Assembly (NCBI GenBank): GCA_900113385.1
Contig: FOPE01000022.1
Coordinates: 1 to 48,505 of the forward strand
DNA length: 48,505 nt
Reading direction: 5' to 3'
DNA from: Lachnospiraceae bacterium C7
GTDB lineage: Bacteria > Bacillota > Clostridia > Lachnospirales > Lachnospiraceae
Shown: piece by piece, positions 1 to 7,228 of the stretch
Layout: each line of letters starts with the position of its first letter
Position numbering within the stretch: the first letter of the stretch is position 1
Position numbers and translations under genes: made by a program
The notes under the pieces: model-generated
What the model was told of the DNA's origin: nothing
The model's input: the letters and a program-made list of their open reading frames with translations, nothing else
Database searches by the model: none

Positions 1-11
1 GGGGGAGTTCG

Positions 12-218
12 ATGGTTTCAAGATTTAGTAGAAAAAAATTGTTAGAAGAAAATTCTATGGTGGAAATAGATAGAATTACGGAAGCTCTAAGGGAACGTAA
101 GATTTCTTTTAAGGTAGAGAAAACGAGAAACCCCTTCGGGAAGAAAAAGGAAACGTTAAGCGCTTATGTAATTTATGTTGAGAATAAAGATTATTCTGAT
201 GCAAAAAACTTAATTTAA
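12..218 (+). CDS. small hypothetical protein
   Basis: This 68-residue, highly charged, soluble protein is not recognised. It has no signal peptide, membrane segment or Cys cluster. The start at 12 is chosen because GGGGGAG lies just upstream at the window edge. An internal Met at 57 (beginning MVEIDRIT) is a possible alternative. The pattern of an N-terminal helix rich in Glu and Arg, followed by a beta-like stretch (AYVIYVENKDY), suggests a compact alpha/beta domain of the kind seen in DUF2007-like small proteins, but that is a guess. It is followed by a strong terminator, so it is the last gene of its transcription unit. Confidence 0.55.
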   Translation: MVSRFSRKKLLEENSMVEIDRITEALRERKISFKVEKTRNPFGKKKETLSAYVIYVENKDYSDAKNLI

Positions 219-255
219 AAAGCGACTAAAAGTGTCAAGAATAGTAAAAGATTAA

Positions 256-319
256 AAGGCAATCAATCACGAGATTTAATCGTTGTCTCGTGGTAGATTG
301 CCTTGATTAATTTTTTTTG
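256..319 (+). terminator. intrinsic terminator
   Basis: The arms AAGGCAATC (256-264) and GATTGCCTT (296-304) pair. An inner TCACGAGA/TCTCGTG pairing extends the stem, and a run of eight T follows. It ends the transcript of the small upstream gene. Confidence 0.8.
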
Positions 320-320
320 A

Positions 321-331
321 GGGGGGGGGGG
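321..331. repeat. G11 homopolymer tract
   Basis: There are eleven consecutive G in an otherwise A+T-rich intergenic gap between the terminator and the 3' end of the convergent trmB gene. No coding frame crosses it. It may be a genuine slippage-prone tract or a length-uncertain assembly position. Confidence 0.7.
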
Positions 332-358
332 TGCACAAAAATAATAAAAATGTGCAAC

Positions 359-1009
359 TTATTTTACAATTCGTGAAGTAATTAACTTACAAATTTTATT
401 TCCTTTAGAAGAGAATTTTTCTTCGTATTCAGTCATAATATTGCCTTCATTCATTGAGGAATCATGGTGTAAATCAAAGGTGTGGGCGTCAAGATTCCAT
501 TTTTCAGATTCGTTTATTTCATCTAAAGAAAAATTAAATAAATCGATATTATCAGTTTTGAACTCGATATTACCGTCAGATTTCAAAAATTTCTCATAAA
601 CATCTAAAAATTGATGAGAAGTTAAACGTCTTTTTGCATGTCTATCTTTTGGCCATGGATCAGAAAAGTTTAGATAAATCTTTGAAACTTCATCTTTTTC
701 AAAAACTTCATCTAATGTTTTAGCATCAACACAAAGAAAATGTACATTAGGAAGTTGTAATTCATCCATTTTTTGTACAGCACGTAAGAGAACAGAAGTA
801 TATCTTTCGATTCCGATATAATTTATATCAGGATGAAGTGCTGCAAGGTCCATTAAAAAACGACCTTTTCCCATTCCTATTTCTAAATGAATAGGGTTAT
901 TATTTCCAAAAAATTCATTCCACTGACCTTTATACTCAGTAGGATTGTCTATACAAAAAGAGCTATTGGCTATTGCTTCAGTTGCTCCAGGTATGTTTCT
1001 TAATCTCAT
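359..1009 (-). CDS. trmB: tRNA (guanine-N7-)-methyltransferase
   Basis: TrmB uses SAM to methylate N7 of G46 in the variable loop of tRNAs in the cytoplasm. The 216-residue protein shows the SAM-binding motif EIGMGKGRFL followed by the acidic strand end IGIERY. It also has the TrmB-specific block NFSDPWPKDRHAKRRL, and the C-terminal TEYEEKF region typical of the family. Length is normal. The start is supported by AAGGAAAGGA about 8 bases upstream. It is transcribed divergently from the D,D-carboxypeptidase gene and is apparently monocistronic. Confidence 0.95.
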   Translation of the reverse strand: MRLRNIPGATEAIANSSFCIDNPTEYKGQWNEFFGNNNPIHLEIGMGKGRFLMDLAALHPDINYIGIERYTSVLLRAVQKMDELQLPNVHFLCVDAKTLDEVFEKDEVSKIYLNFSDPWPKDRHAKRRLTSHQFLDVYEKFLKSDGNIEFKTDNIDLFNFSLDEINESEKWNLDAHTFDLHHDSSMNEGNIMTEYEEKFSSKGNKICKLITSRIVK

Positions 1010-1194
1010 AAAAAATCCTTTCCTTTTATTTGAAATAAAATAAAATTTAAAATAAAAAATAAAATAAATTTTTGCAAAATCTAATGTCTGTAATCAGCAA
1101 AAAAAATGGCAAAGAAAACTGCCTAAACCATTTTAATATATTTTTGTTAAGAAAAAAAGAGAAAAAAAATAAAAAAATCTTAATTAAAAATGAC

Positions 1195-1223
1195 TTTTCA
1201 ACAGGGGGTATTATCAGTATAAT
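1195..1223 (+). promoter_or_regulatory. probable sigma-A promoter of the carboxypeptidase gene
   Basis: TTTTCA (1195-1200) is followed after 17 bases by a perfect TATAAT (1218-1223). The predicted start near 1230 gives a leader of about 130 bases. The rest of the 354-bp divergent gap (1010-1363) is A-rich and shows no gene. Confidence 0.55.
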
Positions 1224-1363
1224 AAAATAGTAAGTTTTTTAGGAGAGTACAGTAATATATTCAAATTATTTCAAATTAAATTGCATAAAATCTAATAATT
1301 GGTCAAGATAGGGTGATGATTGTTAGTTTTAGTAATAAATTATATAGAAAGAAAAGGGCTAAC

Positions 1364-2692
1364 ATGAAAATTAATAAAATTAAGAGATTAACTGCAGTAA
1401 TATTAGCAGTACTATTAGGAACGCTAACTTTAACGAACACTACGATTTTTGCAGAAGAAAAAAATAGTTCTATAGTAGATAGTACAACACAAAAAACGCA
1501 AAAATTAGCAGATGATGTGGCTGGCAAAACAAAAGAAAAAAGTTGGCCAGATGAGATTGAAATAACAGCACCAAACGCAATAGTCATGGAAGTTAACAGC
1601 GGAACAATATTATATGAGAAAAACTCACATGAAAAGCATTATCCAGCTAGTATTACAAAGATTATGACTACATATTTGGCTGTTGAAAATTCAAGTTTAG
1701 ATGAGGTTGTAAAATATTCTGCAGATGCAGTATTTAAAAATGAAGGAAATTCTTCTCATATAGCTAGAGATGAAGGTGAAGAAATGTCTTTAGAGCAAAG
1801 CCTTTATGCTGTAATGTTAGAGTCAGCAAATGAATGTGCATATGCAGTTGCAGAGCATGTTGGAGAGAAAAAAGGTGGAGATTATAAGACATTCATTCGT
1901 ATGATGAATTCAAAGGCAAAAGAGCTAGGATGTAAAGATACTCATTTTAATAATAGTAATGGGTTACCAGATGAGCAGCATTATACAACGGCTTACGATA
2001 TGGCACTTATCTCATGCGCGGCCTATAAAAATGCAGATTTTAGAAAAATTGCGACAACAAAAAAATACACAATTAGTCCAACAAACAAGCATCCAGAAGA
2101 AACATTTTTGCAAAATCATCACGCAATGATGTATCCAAGAAAAACTCGAAAGTATTTATATGATGGTTGCGTAGGAGGAAAAACAGGATACACAGTAGCG
2201 GCAAATAATACGCTAGTTACATATGCGAATAGAGGAAATATGACGTTATGTTGTGTAATTTTAAACGCACAAAGACCGGATCATTATACGAATACAGCAC
2301 AGCTATTTGATTATTGCTTTGATAAATTTGAAAATGTTAATATATATCAGAACTTGAAAGATAAGACAATTGCTGGTAAAAAAGCAAATATGTCTACACA
2401 AAAATATGTAACAGTACCAAAAGATGTTAAGTTATCTAATTGTCAAAGAGAACTTATAAAAGAGTCGAAAAATGGCAAAAATAAAAGAATGTATCTTCAA
2501 TTTTCCTATGGAAATCATATAGTAGGTAAAACGGAAATTACTTTTGATAAATCCAACAAAAATGAAGGACTTAAGGCTATTAATTTAAAAGGAAATAGGA
2601 AAAAAGTCATTGGAATTAGTGTTTTAGTTGCATTGATGCTAGGTGTAATTGTGGCAGCTAGAATAAGAAAAATAAAGAACAATAAAAGATAA
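1364..2692 (+). CDS. dacF: D-alanyl-D-alanine carboxypeptidase (peptidase S11)
   Basis: This penicillin-binding protein removes the terminal D-Ala of peptidoglycan stem peptides outside the membrane. All three active-site motifs are visible: SITK (residues 96-99, catalytic Ser and Lys), SAN (154-156) and KTG (273-275). Residues 1-30 form a signal peptide (basic MKINKIKR, then a hydrophobic core ending near TIFAEE). Residues about 415-433 form a C-terminal membrane anchor followed by a basic tail. An upstream in-frame ATG at 1313 exists. The start at 1364 is preferred because AAAAGGG is well spaced and the signal peptide then begins normally. The assignment as DacF rather than DacA or DacB is only family level. 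Confidence 0.9.
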   Translation: MKINKIKRLTAVILAVLLGTLTLTNTTIFAEEKNSSIVDSTTQKTQKLADDVAGKTKEKSWPDEIEITAPNAIVMEVNSGTILYEKNSHEKHYPASITKIMTTYLAVENSSLDEVVKYSADAVFKNEGNSSHIARDEGEEMSLEQSLYAVMLESANECAYAVAEHVGEKKGGDYKTFIRMMNSKAKELGCKDTHFNNSNGLPDEQHYTTAYDMALISCAAYKNADFRKIATTKKYTISPTNKHPEETFLQNHHAMMYPRKTRKYLYDGCVGGKTGYTVAANNTLVTYANRGNMTLCCVILNAQRPDHYTNTAQLFDYCFDKFENVNIYQNLKDKTIAGKKANMSTQKYVTVPKDVKLSNCQRELIKESKNGKNKRMYLQFSYGNHIVGKTEITFDKSNKNEGLKAINLKGNRKKVIGISVLVALMLGVIVAARIRKIKNNKR

Positions 2693-2736
2693 TCATAAAA
2701 ATATGATAAAAAATATTAAAATGAAATAATAATATA

Positions 2737-2789
2737 AAAGACTGAGAAAATTGATATAACTTTTAAAAGTTTAATTTTTCTCAGTCTTT
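2737..2789. terminator. bidirectional intrinsic terminator
   Basis: AAAGACTGAGAAAA (2737-2750) pairs with TTTTCTCAGTCTTT (2776-2789), with A/T runs on both sides. It sits between the convergent carboxypeptidase gene and the minus-strand ArgR-like gene and can serve both. Confidence 0.8.
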
Positions 2790-2793
2790 ATTA

Positions 2794-3300
2794 TTATATA
2801 TTAATTAGTTCATCGAGAGATGAGGTGAGACGTTCTTTGTTATCAGTTATGAAAAGAAGTCCATCAGAAGTCTCAATTATAGTGATGAATTTATCACGAA
2901 TGCTTTTAGTTTCGTTTAATAAGCTAGCTAAATATTTAGAATATTTAGGCGCTACTTTAAGAAAAACTAGTTCAGCCTTTGCTGTTCCAAGAGGATATGA
3001 ATTTTCTTTATGCAAAATAGAAGAAATTTCACATTCTTTTGCATATTGGGCCTTGGTTTTGTTGACGATAAAATAGCCGTCTTTATCTTTCGGCATGTCT
3101 AATGATTTTACAGCACGCTGTACTTGCTTGGAAAGTGCACCAGATGATGGGTATAAAGATTCAAAATATTTCATAAAATCTGCTGCTGTTTTGAAGTGTG
3201 TGTTTTTTCCACTCTGAGAAACTTCTGCGTTTAAAATACGTACAATTGCAGCTTCGCATGTTTCCCTAGAAGGATTTTTGCGTTCAATTGTTTCATCCAT
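2794..3300 (-). CDS. ArgR-like hypothetical protein
   Basis: The 168-residue protein is not a clear family member, but its layout resembles the arginine repressor ArgR. An N-terminal part (FKTAADFMKYFESLYP, then SKQVQRAVKSLDM and KDKDGYFIV) resembles a winged helix ending in a beta wing. The C-terminal half (AELVFLKVAPKYSKYLASLL through IIETSDGLLFITDN) resembles the ArgR oligomerisation and arginine-binding fold. The usual ArgR aspartate pair (GDD) is replaced by ETSDG. The start is supported by GGGAGGAAAA upstream. The gene has its own promoter and a terminator on each side. It is inferred, not shown, to be a DNA-binding regulator. Confidence 0.5.
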   Translation of the reverse strand: MDETIERKNPSRETCEAAIVRILNAEVSQSGKNTHFKTAADFMKYFESLYPSSGALSKQVQRAVKSLDMPKDKDGYFIVNKTKAQYAKECEISSILHKENSYPLGTAKAELVFLKVAPKYSKYLASLLNETKSIRDKFITIIETSDGLLFITDNKERLTSSLDELINI

Positions 3301-3360
3301 TTGTTTTCCTCCCTAAAATACATTTTCAAAATAATTTTCAAAAATACATCTCCTAAAAAA

Positions 3361-3389
3361 ATTATAGTTTATTTTGACTTTAAAAACAA
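3361..3389 (-). promoter_or_regulatory. probable promoter of the ArgR-like gene
   Basis: Read on the minus strand this is TTGTTT, 17 bases, then a perfect TATAAT. Between it and the start codon lie two copies of ATGTATTTT with TTTTGAAAAT between them, which could be a binding site. Confidence 0.45.
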
Positions 3390-3396
3390 TAGAGAC

Positions 3397-3448
3397 AAAA
3401 AAAGAACTACATTTTAATTAAAAGGACGAATCCATAAAATGTAGTTCT
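3397..3448 (-). terminator. intrinsic terminator of the DAHP synthase gene
   Basis: On the minus strand AGAACTACATTTTA pairs with TAAAATGTAGTTCT (plus-strand arms 3435-3448 and 3403-3416) and is followed by seven T. Confidence 0.85.
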
Positions 3449-3507
3449 AAGTAGAAGATAATTATATAATTTAAAATCTATAGCATAACCTGATTTAGAA
3501 AATTAGA

Positions 3508-4542
3508 CTAAACTAAATCTGCTAAATCATAGATTAAGCGCTCGGTTTTTTCCCAACCTAAGCATGGATCTGTTATAGATTTACCATAACATCCATCACC
3601 AATTTTCTGGGAACCATCTTCAATATAACTTTCGATCATAAGGCCTTTTACAATATCATGTAAATCAGAAGAAATATTTCTACTATGCATAACATCTTTG
3701 CTAATTCGAATTTGCTCAAGATATTGCTTTCCAGAGTTTGCATGATTGCAATCGACAATTATTGCAGGATTTGAAAGGTCTTTTTCTTTATAAAGGTCAG
3801 AAACATTCATAAGATCTTCGTAGTGATAATTAGGAATACTACGTCCAAATTTATCAACATAACCTCGCATAATAGCGTGGGCAAATGGATTGCCGTCTGT
3901 TTCTACTTCCCAACCTCTGTAAAGGAATTTTGAGCCGTTTTGTGCTGCTATAATGGAATTCATCATAACAGTAAGATCTCCGCCAGTTGGATTTTTCATA
4001 CCAGCAGGGATTCCTACGCCACCAGCAACAAGTCGGTGGGCTTGATCTTCTACAGAACGAGCACCGATAGCAACGTATGATAAAAGATCAGATAAATATC
4101 TATGGTTACTAGGATAAAGCATTTCTTCTGCACAAGTAAAACCTGTTTCTTTTACTACGCGAGTATGCATGTCTCGAATAGCAATGATACCTTTAAGCAT
4201 ATCCTCATCTTTTTCAGGATCAGGTTGGTGTAGCATTCCCTTATAGCCCACACCAATAGTACGTGGTTTGTTTGTATAGACACGAGGAACCATAAAAATT
4301 TTGTCTTTTACCTTGTCTTGGACAGCTGCAAGACGAGTCATGTAGTCGAGAACAGCATCCTCATTGTCAGCGGAACAAGGTCCAATAATTAAAATAAATT
4401 TATCGGATTTGCCAGAAAAAATATCAAAAAGTTCATTGTCTCTGTCTTCTTTGAGTTTCTTAATTTCATCACCTATAGGATATTGTTCCTTGAGCTCCTT
4501 TGGTGTAGGAAGCTTACGGATGAAGTTCATTTGCATTTCCAT
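3508..4542 (-). CDS. aroF: 3-deoxy-7-phosphoheptulonate (DAHP) synthase, class I
   Basis: The enzyme condenses phosphoenolpyruvate and erythrose 4-phosphate, the first step of the shikimate pathway. Family motifs of the AroF/G/H group are all present: LIIGPCSAD near residue 55, PRVYTNKPRT, GARSVEDQAHR, IPAGMKNPTGGD, VDCNHANSGKQ and GLMIESYIEDG near the C-terminus. The length of 344 residues is normal. AGGAGA eight bases before the ATG supports the start. The gene stands alone, with a 3' terminator. Which aromatic amino acid, if any, inhibits it cannot be read from the sequence, so the symbol stands for the family. Confidence 0.93.
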   Translation of the reverse strand: MEMQMNFIRKLPTPKELKEQYPIGDEIKKLKEDRDNELFDIFSGKSDKFILIIGPCSADNEDAVLDYMTRLAAVQDKVKDKIFMVPRVYTNKPRTIGVGYKGMLHQPDPEKDEDMLKGIIAIRDMHTRVVKETGFTCAEEMLYPSNHRYLSDLLSYVAIGARSVEDQAHRLVAGGVGIPAGMKNPTGGDLTVMMNSIIAAQNGSKFLYRGWEVETDGNPFAHAIMRGYVDKFGRSIPNYHYEDLMNVSDLYKEKDLSNPAIIVDCNHANSGKQYLEQIRISKDVMHSRNISSDLHDIVKGLMIESYIEDGSQKIGDGCYGKSITDPCLGWEKTERLIYDLADLV

Positions 4543-4591
4543 AAAAATAATCTCCTATCTATAAAATTTATAACAAAATGATTGTAATAAT

Positions 4592-4620
4592 ATAATATGC
4601 TATTTAATAAAAAAATACAA
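4592..4620 (-). promoter_or_regulatory. possible promoter of the DAHP synthase gene
   Basis: On the minus strand TTGTAT, a 17-base spacer and TATTAT lie 50 bases before the start codon. The match is weak at -35. Just upstream, GCTTTTTT/AAAAAAGC (4621-4646) forms a small hairpin of unknown role. The remainder of 4650-4800 is A-rich with no gene. Confidence 0.3.
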
Positions 4621-4810
4621 GCTTTTTTGCTTTAATGTAAAAAAGCATATTGCGTTGAAATTTTGAGACCTAAAATATAAAAAATATTTCAAAAATAGGT
4701 AATAGCAATTATTGTATAAACCCCCATAATCTCTAAAGCTTTAATACATAAAACTATTAAAACATCACTAAAAACACAAAAAATTAACAAAAAATTAACA
4801 AAATATAAGA

Positions 4811-4839
4811 TTGACAATAGAAAAAATCTCATATAAAAT
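4811..4839 (+). promoter_or_regulatory. promoter of the mgtE leader transcript
   Basis: A perfect TTGACA (4811-4816), a 17-base spacer and TAAAAT (4834-4839) predict a transcript start near 4846. That is about 240 bases before the mgtE start and just upstream of the leader open frame. Confidence 0.7.
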
Positions 4840-4884
4840 TTAAATGTTGACTATAATTTTTATTTTTGAAAGGAGGATAAACGC

Positions 4885-4995
4885 ATGAGCGAAGTTCCAA
4901 GTCGAAGTATCGATGATCCTGTTCCGTTATGTATCCAGGGATTTAGGAAATATGCAAAATGTGGAGATTCTCCTTTTTTCTTATTTCTATTCTGA
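4885..4995 (+). CDS. 36-codon leader open reading frame upstream of mgtE
   Basis: An ideal AGGAGG (4871-4876) precedes an ATG at 4885. The frame runs 36 codons to TGA and contains the acidic and proline stretch SIDDPVPL at residues 8-15, ending in FFLFLF. It lies between the mgtE promoter and mgtE. Acid/proline-rich leader peptides (MgtL type) are known in enterobacteria to sense low Mg2+ by destabilising ribosomes. A comparable role here is inferred from context and composition only. A short GGAG-ATT-CTCC stem followed by six T overlaps the last codons (about 4967-4983), which could act as an attenuator. The frame could instead encode nothing functional. Confidence 0.5.
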   Translation: MSEVPSRSIDDPVPLCIQGFRKYAKCGDSPFFLFLF

Positions 4996-5034
4996 AACAT
5001 ATACCAATAGAGTTATCGAATACAACTTAATAAT

Positions 5035-5056
5035 GGAGTAGGGTCATAGATACTCC
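5035..5056 (+). promoter_or_regulatory. leader hairpin before mgtE
   Basis: GGAGTA (5035-5040) pairs with TACTCC (5051-5056) around a 10-base loop. It lies 28 bases before the mgtE start and after the leader frame. It could shelter or expose the weak mgtE ribosome binding site. Confidence 0.35.
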
Positions 5057-5084
5057 TCAGATTTCGAAGCGTTAGAAGAGAGTC

Positions 5085-6431
5085 ATGATGAGTATTAACA
5101 AAGAAAGATTCATGGAGTTGATTAAACAGCATGAATATAATGTGATCAAAAAAGAGTTGCAAAATATAAATGAAATTGATATTGCAACTTATTTAGAAGA
5201 ATTGCCTACAGAAGAGATGATAATAGTATTTAGAATGTTGTCTAAAGACCAGGCTTGCGACGTTTTTGCTGAGTTAGAGCAGTCGATTCAACACAAAATG
5301 ATTGAAACTATGTCTGATCAAGAATTATGCGCTGTAGTTAATGATTTAGCTATTGATGATGCAGTTGATATGCTTGAGGAGATGCCTGCGTTTTTAGTGC
5401 AAAGAGTTTTAAAAGCAGCTGATTCAGATATGAGGGATACTATTAATCAATTTATGAATTATCCAGAAGATTCTGCTGGTAGTGTAATGACACCAGAATT
5501 CGTTGGATTAAAAGAATCAATGACAGTAAAAGAGGCAATTGAACATATTAGAAAAAATGGTGAAGATAGTGAAACTATTTACACTTGCTATGTAATGGAT
5601 GCCACAAGAATTCTTTATGGAATTGTTTCTGTTAGAACACTATTAGTATCAAAAGATGATACTTTAATTTCTGAAATAATGGAAAAAAATGTTATTTCAG
5701 TTAGAACAGACGAAGATCAAGAAGCAGCAGCAAATTTATTAAAAAAATATGATTTTATGTCACTTCCAGTAGTAGATAAAGAAAATCGTCTAGTCGGAAT
5801 CATTACATATGATGATGCGATGGATGTAATTGAGGAAGAGACAACAGAAGATATAGAGCGAATGGGTGCAGTAGAACCATCCGAAAAACCATATCTAAAA
5901 ACATCAGTTGTAGAGCTTTCAAAAAACCGTATAGTTTGGCTTTTGGTTTTAATGATTACAGATATGATAAGTGGTGGAATTTTGTCAAAATGGCAAGATG
6001 CATTTACAGCCATGCCAGTACTTATAGCATTTATTCCAATGCTAACTGATACAGGCGGAAACGCCGGTGGCCAATCATCAACACTTATTATTAGATCTCT
6101 TGCAATGGGTGAAATTACACCTGCAGATTGGTTTAAAGTATGGTGGAAAGAAGCACGAGTTGCTGCAATTTGTGGATTTATATTAGCATTATTTGATGTT
6201 ATTAGAATATGGATTATGTACCCAGGACAGGGATTAGTGGCCATAACAATAGGAATTGCATTATTCTGTACAGTTATTATGGCAAAATCAGTTGGTGGAA
6301 TTTTACCATTAATAGCATCAAAATTAAAATTAGATCCAGCTGTAATGGCATCACCTGTTATTACAACAATCGTGGATGCAGGAAGTTTACTTATATATTT
6401 AAATACAGCATCAATTCTTTTACATATATAG
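5085..6431 (+). CDS. mgtE: magnesium transporter MgtE
   Basis: MgtE is a Mg2+-gated membrane channel that imports Mg2+. The 448-residue protein has the standard order: an N-terminal superhelical domain (about 1-130), tandem CBS domains (about 135-255), a connecting plug helix and five membrane segments from about residue 280. The signature GGNAGGQSST lies in the second half of the membrane domain. Length is normal. The ATGATG start has only a modest AGAAGAGAG site, so either ATG may be used. Long-leader control is likely because a 36-codon frame and hairpins lie between its promoter and start. A terminator follows. Confidence 0.93.
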   Translation: MMSINKERFMELIKQHEYNVIKKELQNINEIDIATYLEELPTEEMIIVFRMLSKDQACDVFAELEQSIQHKMIETMSDQELCAVVNDLAIDDAVDMLEEMPAFLVQRVLKAADSDMRDTINQFMNYPEDSAGSVMTPEFVGLKESMTVKEAIEHIRKNGEDSETIYTCYVMDATRILYGIVSVRTLLVSKDDTLISEIMEKNVISVRTDEDQEAAANLLKKYDFMSLPVVDKENRLVGIITYDDAMDVIEEETTEDIERMGAVEPSEKPYLKTSVVELSKNRIVWLLVLMITDMISGGILSKWQDAFTAMPVLIAFIPMLTDTGGNAGGQSSTLIIRSLAMGEITPADWFKVWWKEARVAAICGFILALFDVIRIWIMYPGQGLVAITIGIALFCTVIMAKSVGGILPLIASKLKLDPAVMASPVITTIVDAGSLLIYLNTASILLHI

Positions 6432-6492
6432 AAGTAAAAAACGTATCAAATAATGTTGTGTTATAGAAAATTTTAAAAAACTAGTGATAATA

Positions 6493-6537
6493 AAAGCTTT
6501 ACAAGGTAAAAATAATTGCCTCTGTAAAGCTTTTTTT
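6493..6537 (+). terminator. intrinsic terminator after mgtE
   Basis: AAAGCTTTACA (6493-6503) pairs with TGTAAAGCTTT (6523-6533) and is followed by a T run. Confidence 0.85.
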
Positions 6538-6541
6538 GTAA

Positions 6542-6570
6542 TTGACTATATAACTTAAAAAAGTTATTAT
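6542..6570 (+). promoter_or_regulatory. AbiE promoter with internal palindrome (probable operator)
   Basis: TTGACT (6542-6547), a 17-base spacer and TATTAT (6565-6570) form a good promoter. A perfect inverted repeat, ATAACTT (6550-6556) AAAA AAGTTAT (6561-6567), fills the spacer and runs into the -10 box. AbiEi antitoxins are known to repress their own promoters through inverted repeats, so this is the obvious operator candidate. Confidence 0.6.
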
Positions 6571-6601
6571 TAAAGAAAAGACAGTGGGGGAGCGGAAGAA
6601 A

Positions 6602-7228
6602 ATGTCAAAAACAGTAAACGTAGAAAAAAGAAGGGAATCCTTAGAAAAAGTTAAAACATTTATTAATAAAAAAGGCGGAATAGTAAAAAAAGAAGATTTA
6701 GAAACACTAAATATTGATTACAGAGTTATTTTAGATTTTGTAAATTTAGGTGAAATAGTAAGAATAAAAAATGGTTATTATACAGATAGAATTGATAGAT
6801 TCTCAGAAGATGAATTAGTAGCAAAACTTTTCCCAGATGCAAAATTGTGCATGGAAAGCGCATTGTATGCATATGGATACATTTCTCAAAAACCATTTGG
6901 ATGGAGAATAGCCATTGATAAAAATACATCCAAATCAAGATTTAAATTAGATTATCCCAAAGTAATACCATATTATACAGAACCAGAAGTCCTTGAAATA
7001 GGGGCTAGTGAAATAGAAATAGATGGAATAAAATTCCAAATATATAATAAAGAAAGAGTAATTTGCGACTGCTTAAAATATGAAAATAAAATGGAAAGAC
7101 AAGATTTTAAAGAAGCTTTGCAGTCCTATATAGGAGATGAGGACAAAGACATAAGTCTTTTGATGGAATACGCCAAAGAGAGAAAAGTTCTCAAAAAAGT
7201 ACAAAGTACGTTAGGAGTGTGGATTTAG
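6602..7228 (+). CDS. abiEi: AbiEi-type antitoxin / transcriptional regulator
   Basis: AbiEi proteins are antitoxins of type IV toxin-antitoxin or phage-abortive systems. They have an N-terminal winged helix that represses the operon and a C-terminal antitoxin domain. The 208-residue protein shows the expected winged helix at about residues 12-60 (GIVKKEDLETLNI through IVRIKNGYYTD) and then the SALYAYGY core. ATG 6602 is chosen over GTG 6584 because GGGGGAG is spaced nine bases before it. It overlaps the following gene by one base, a typical two-gene antitoxin-toxin arrangement. Family assignment is from pattern and context. Confidence 0.75.
   Translation: MSKTVNVEKRRESLEKVKTFINKKGGIVKKEDLETLNIDYRVILDFVNLGEIVRIKNGYYTDRIDRFSEDELVAKLFPDAKLCMESALYAYGYISQKPFGWRIAIDKNTSKSRFKLDYPKVIPYYTEPEVLEIGASEIEIDGIKFQIYNKERVICDCLKYENKMERQDFKEALQSYIGDEDKDISLLMEYAKERKVLKKVQSTLGVWI

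Noticed and set aside
4846-5084. M-box (Mg2+) riboswitch before mgtE
   Set aside because: I looked for the conserved M-box core and found none; only an open frame and short hairpins are visible.
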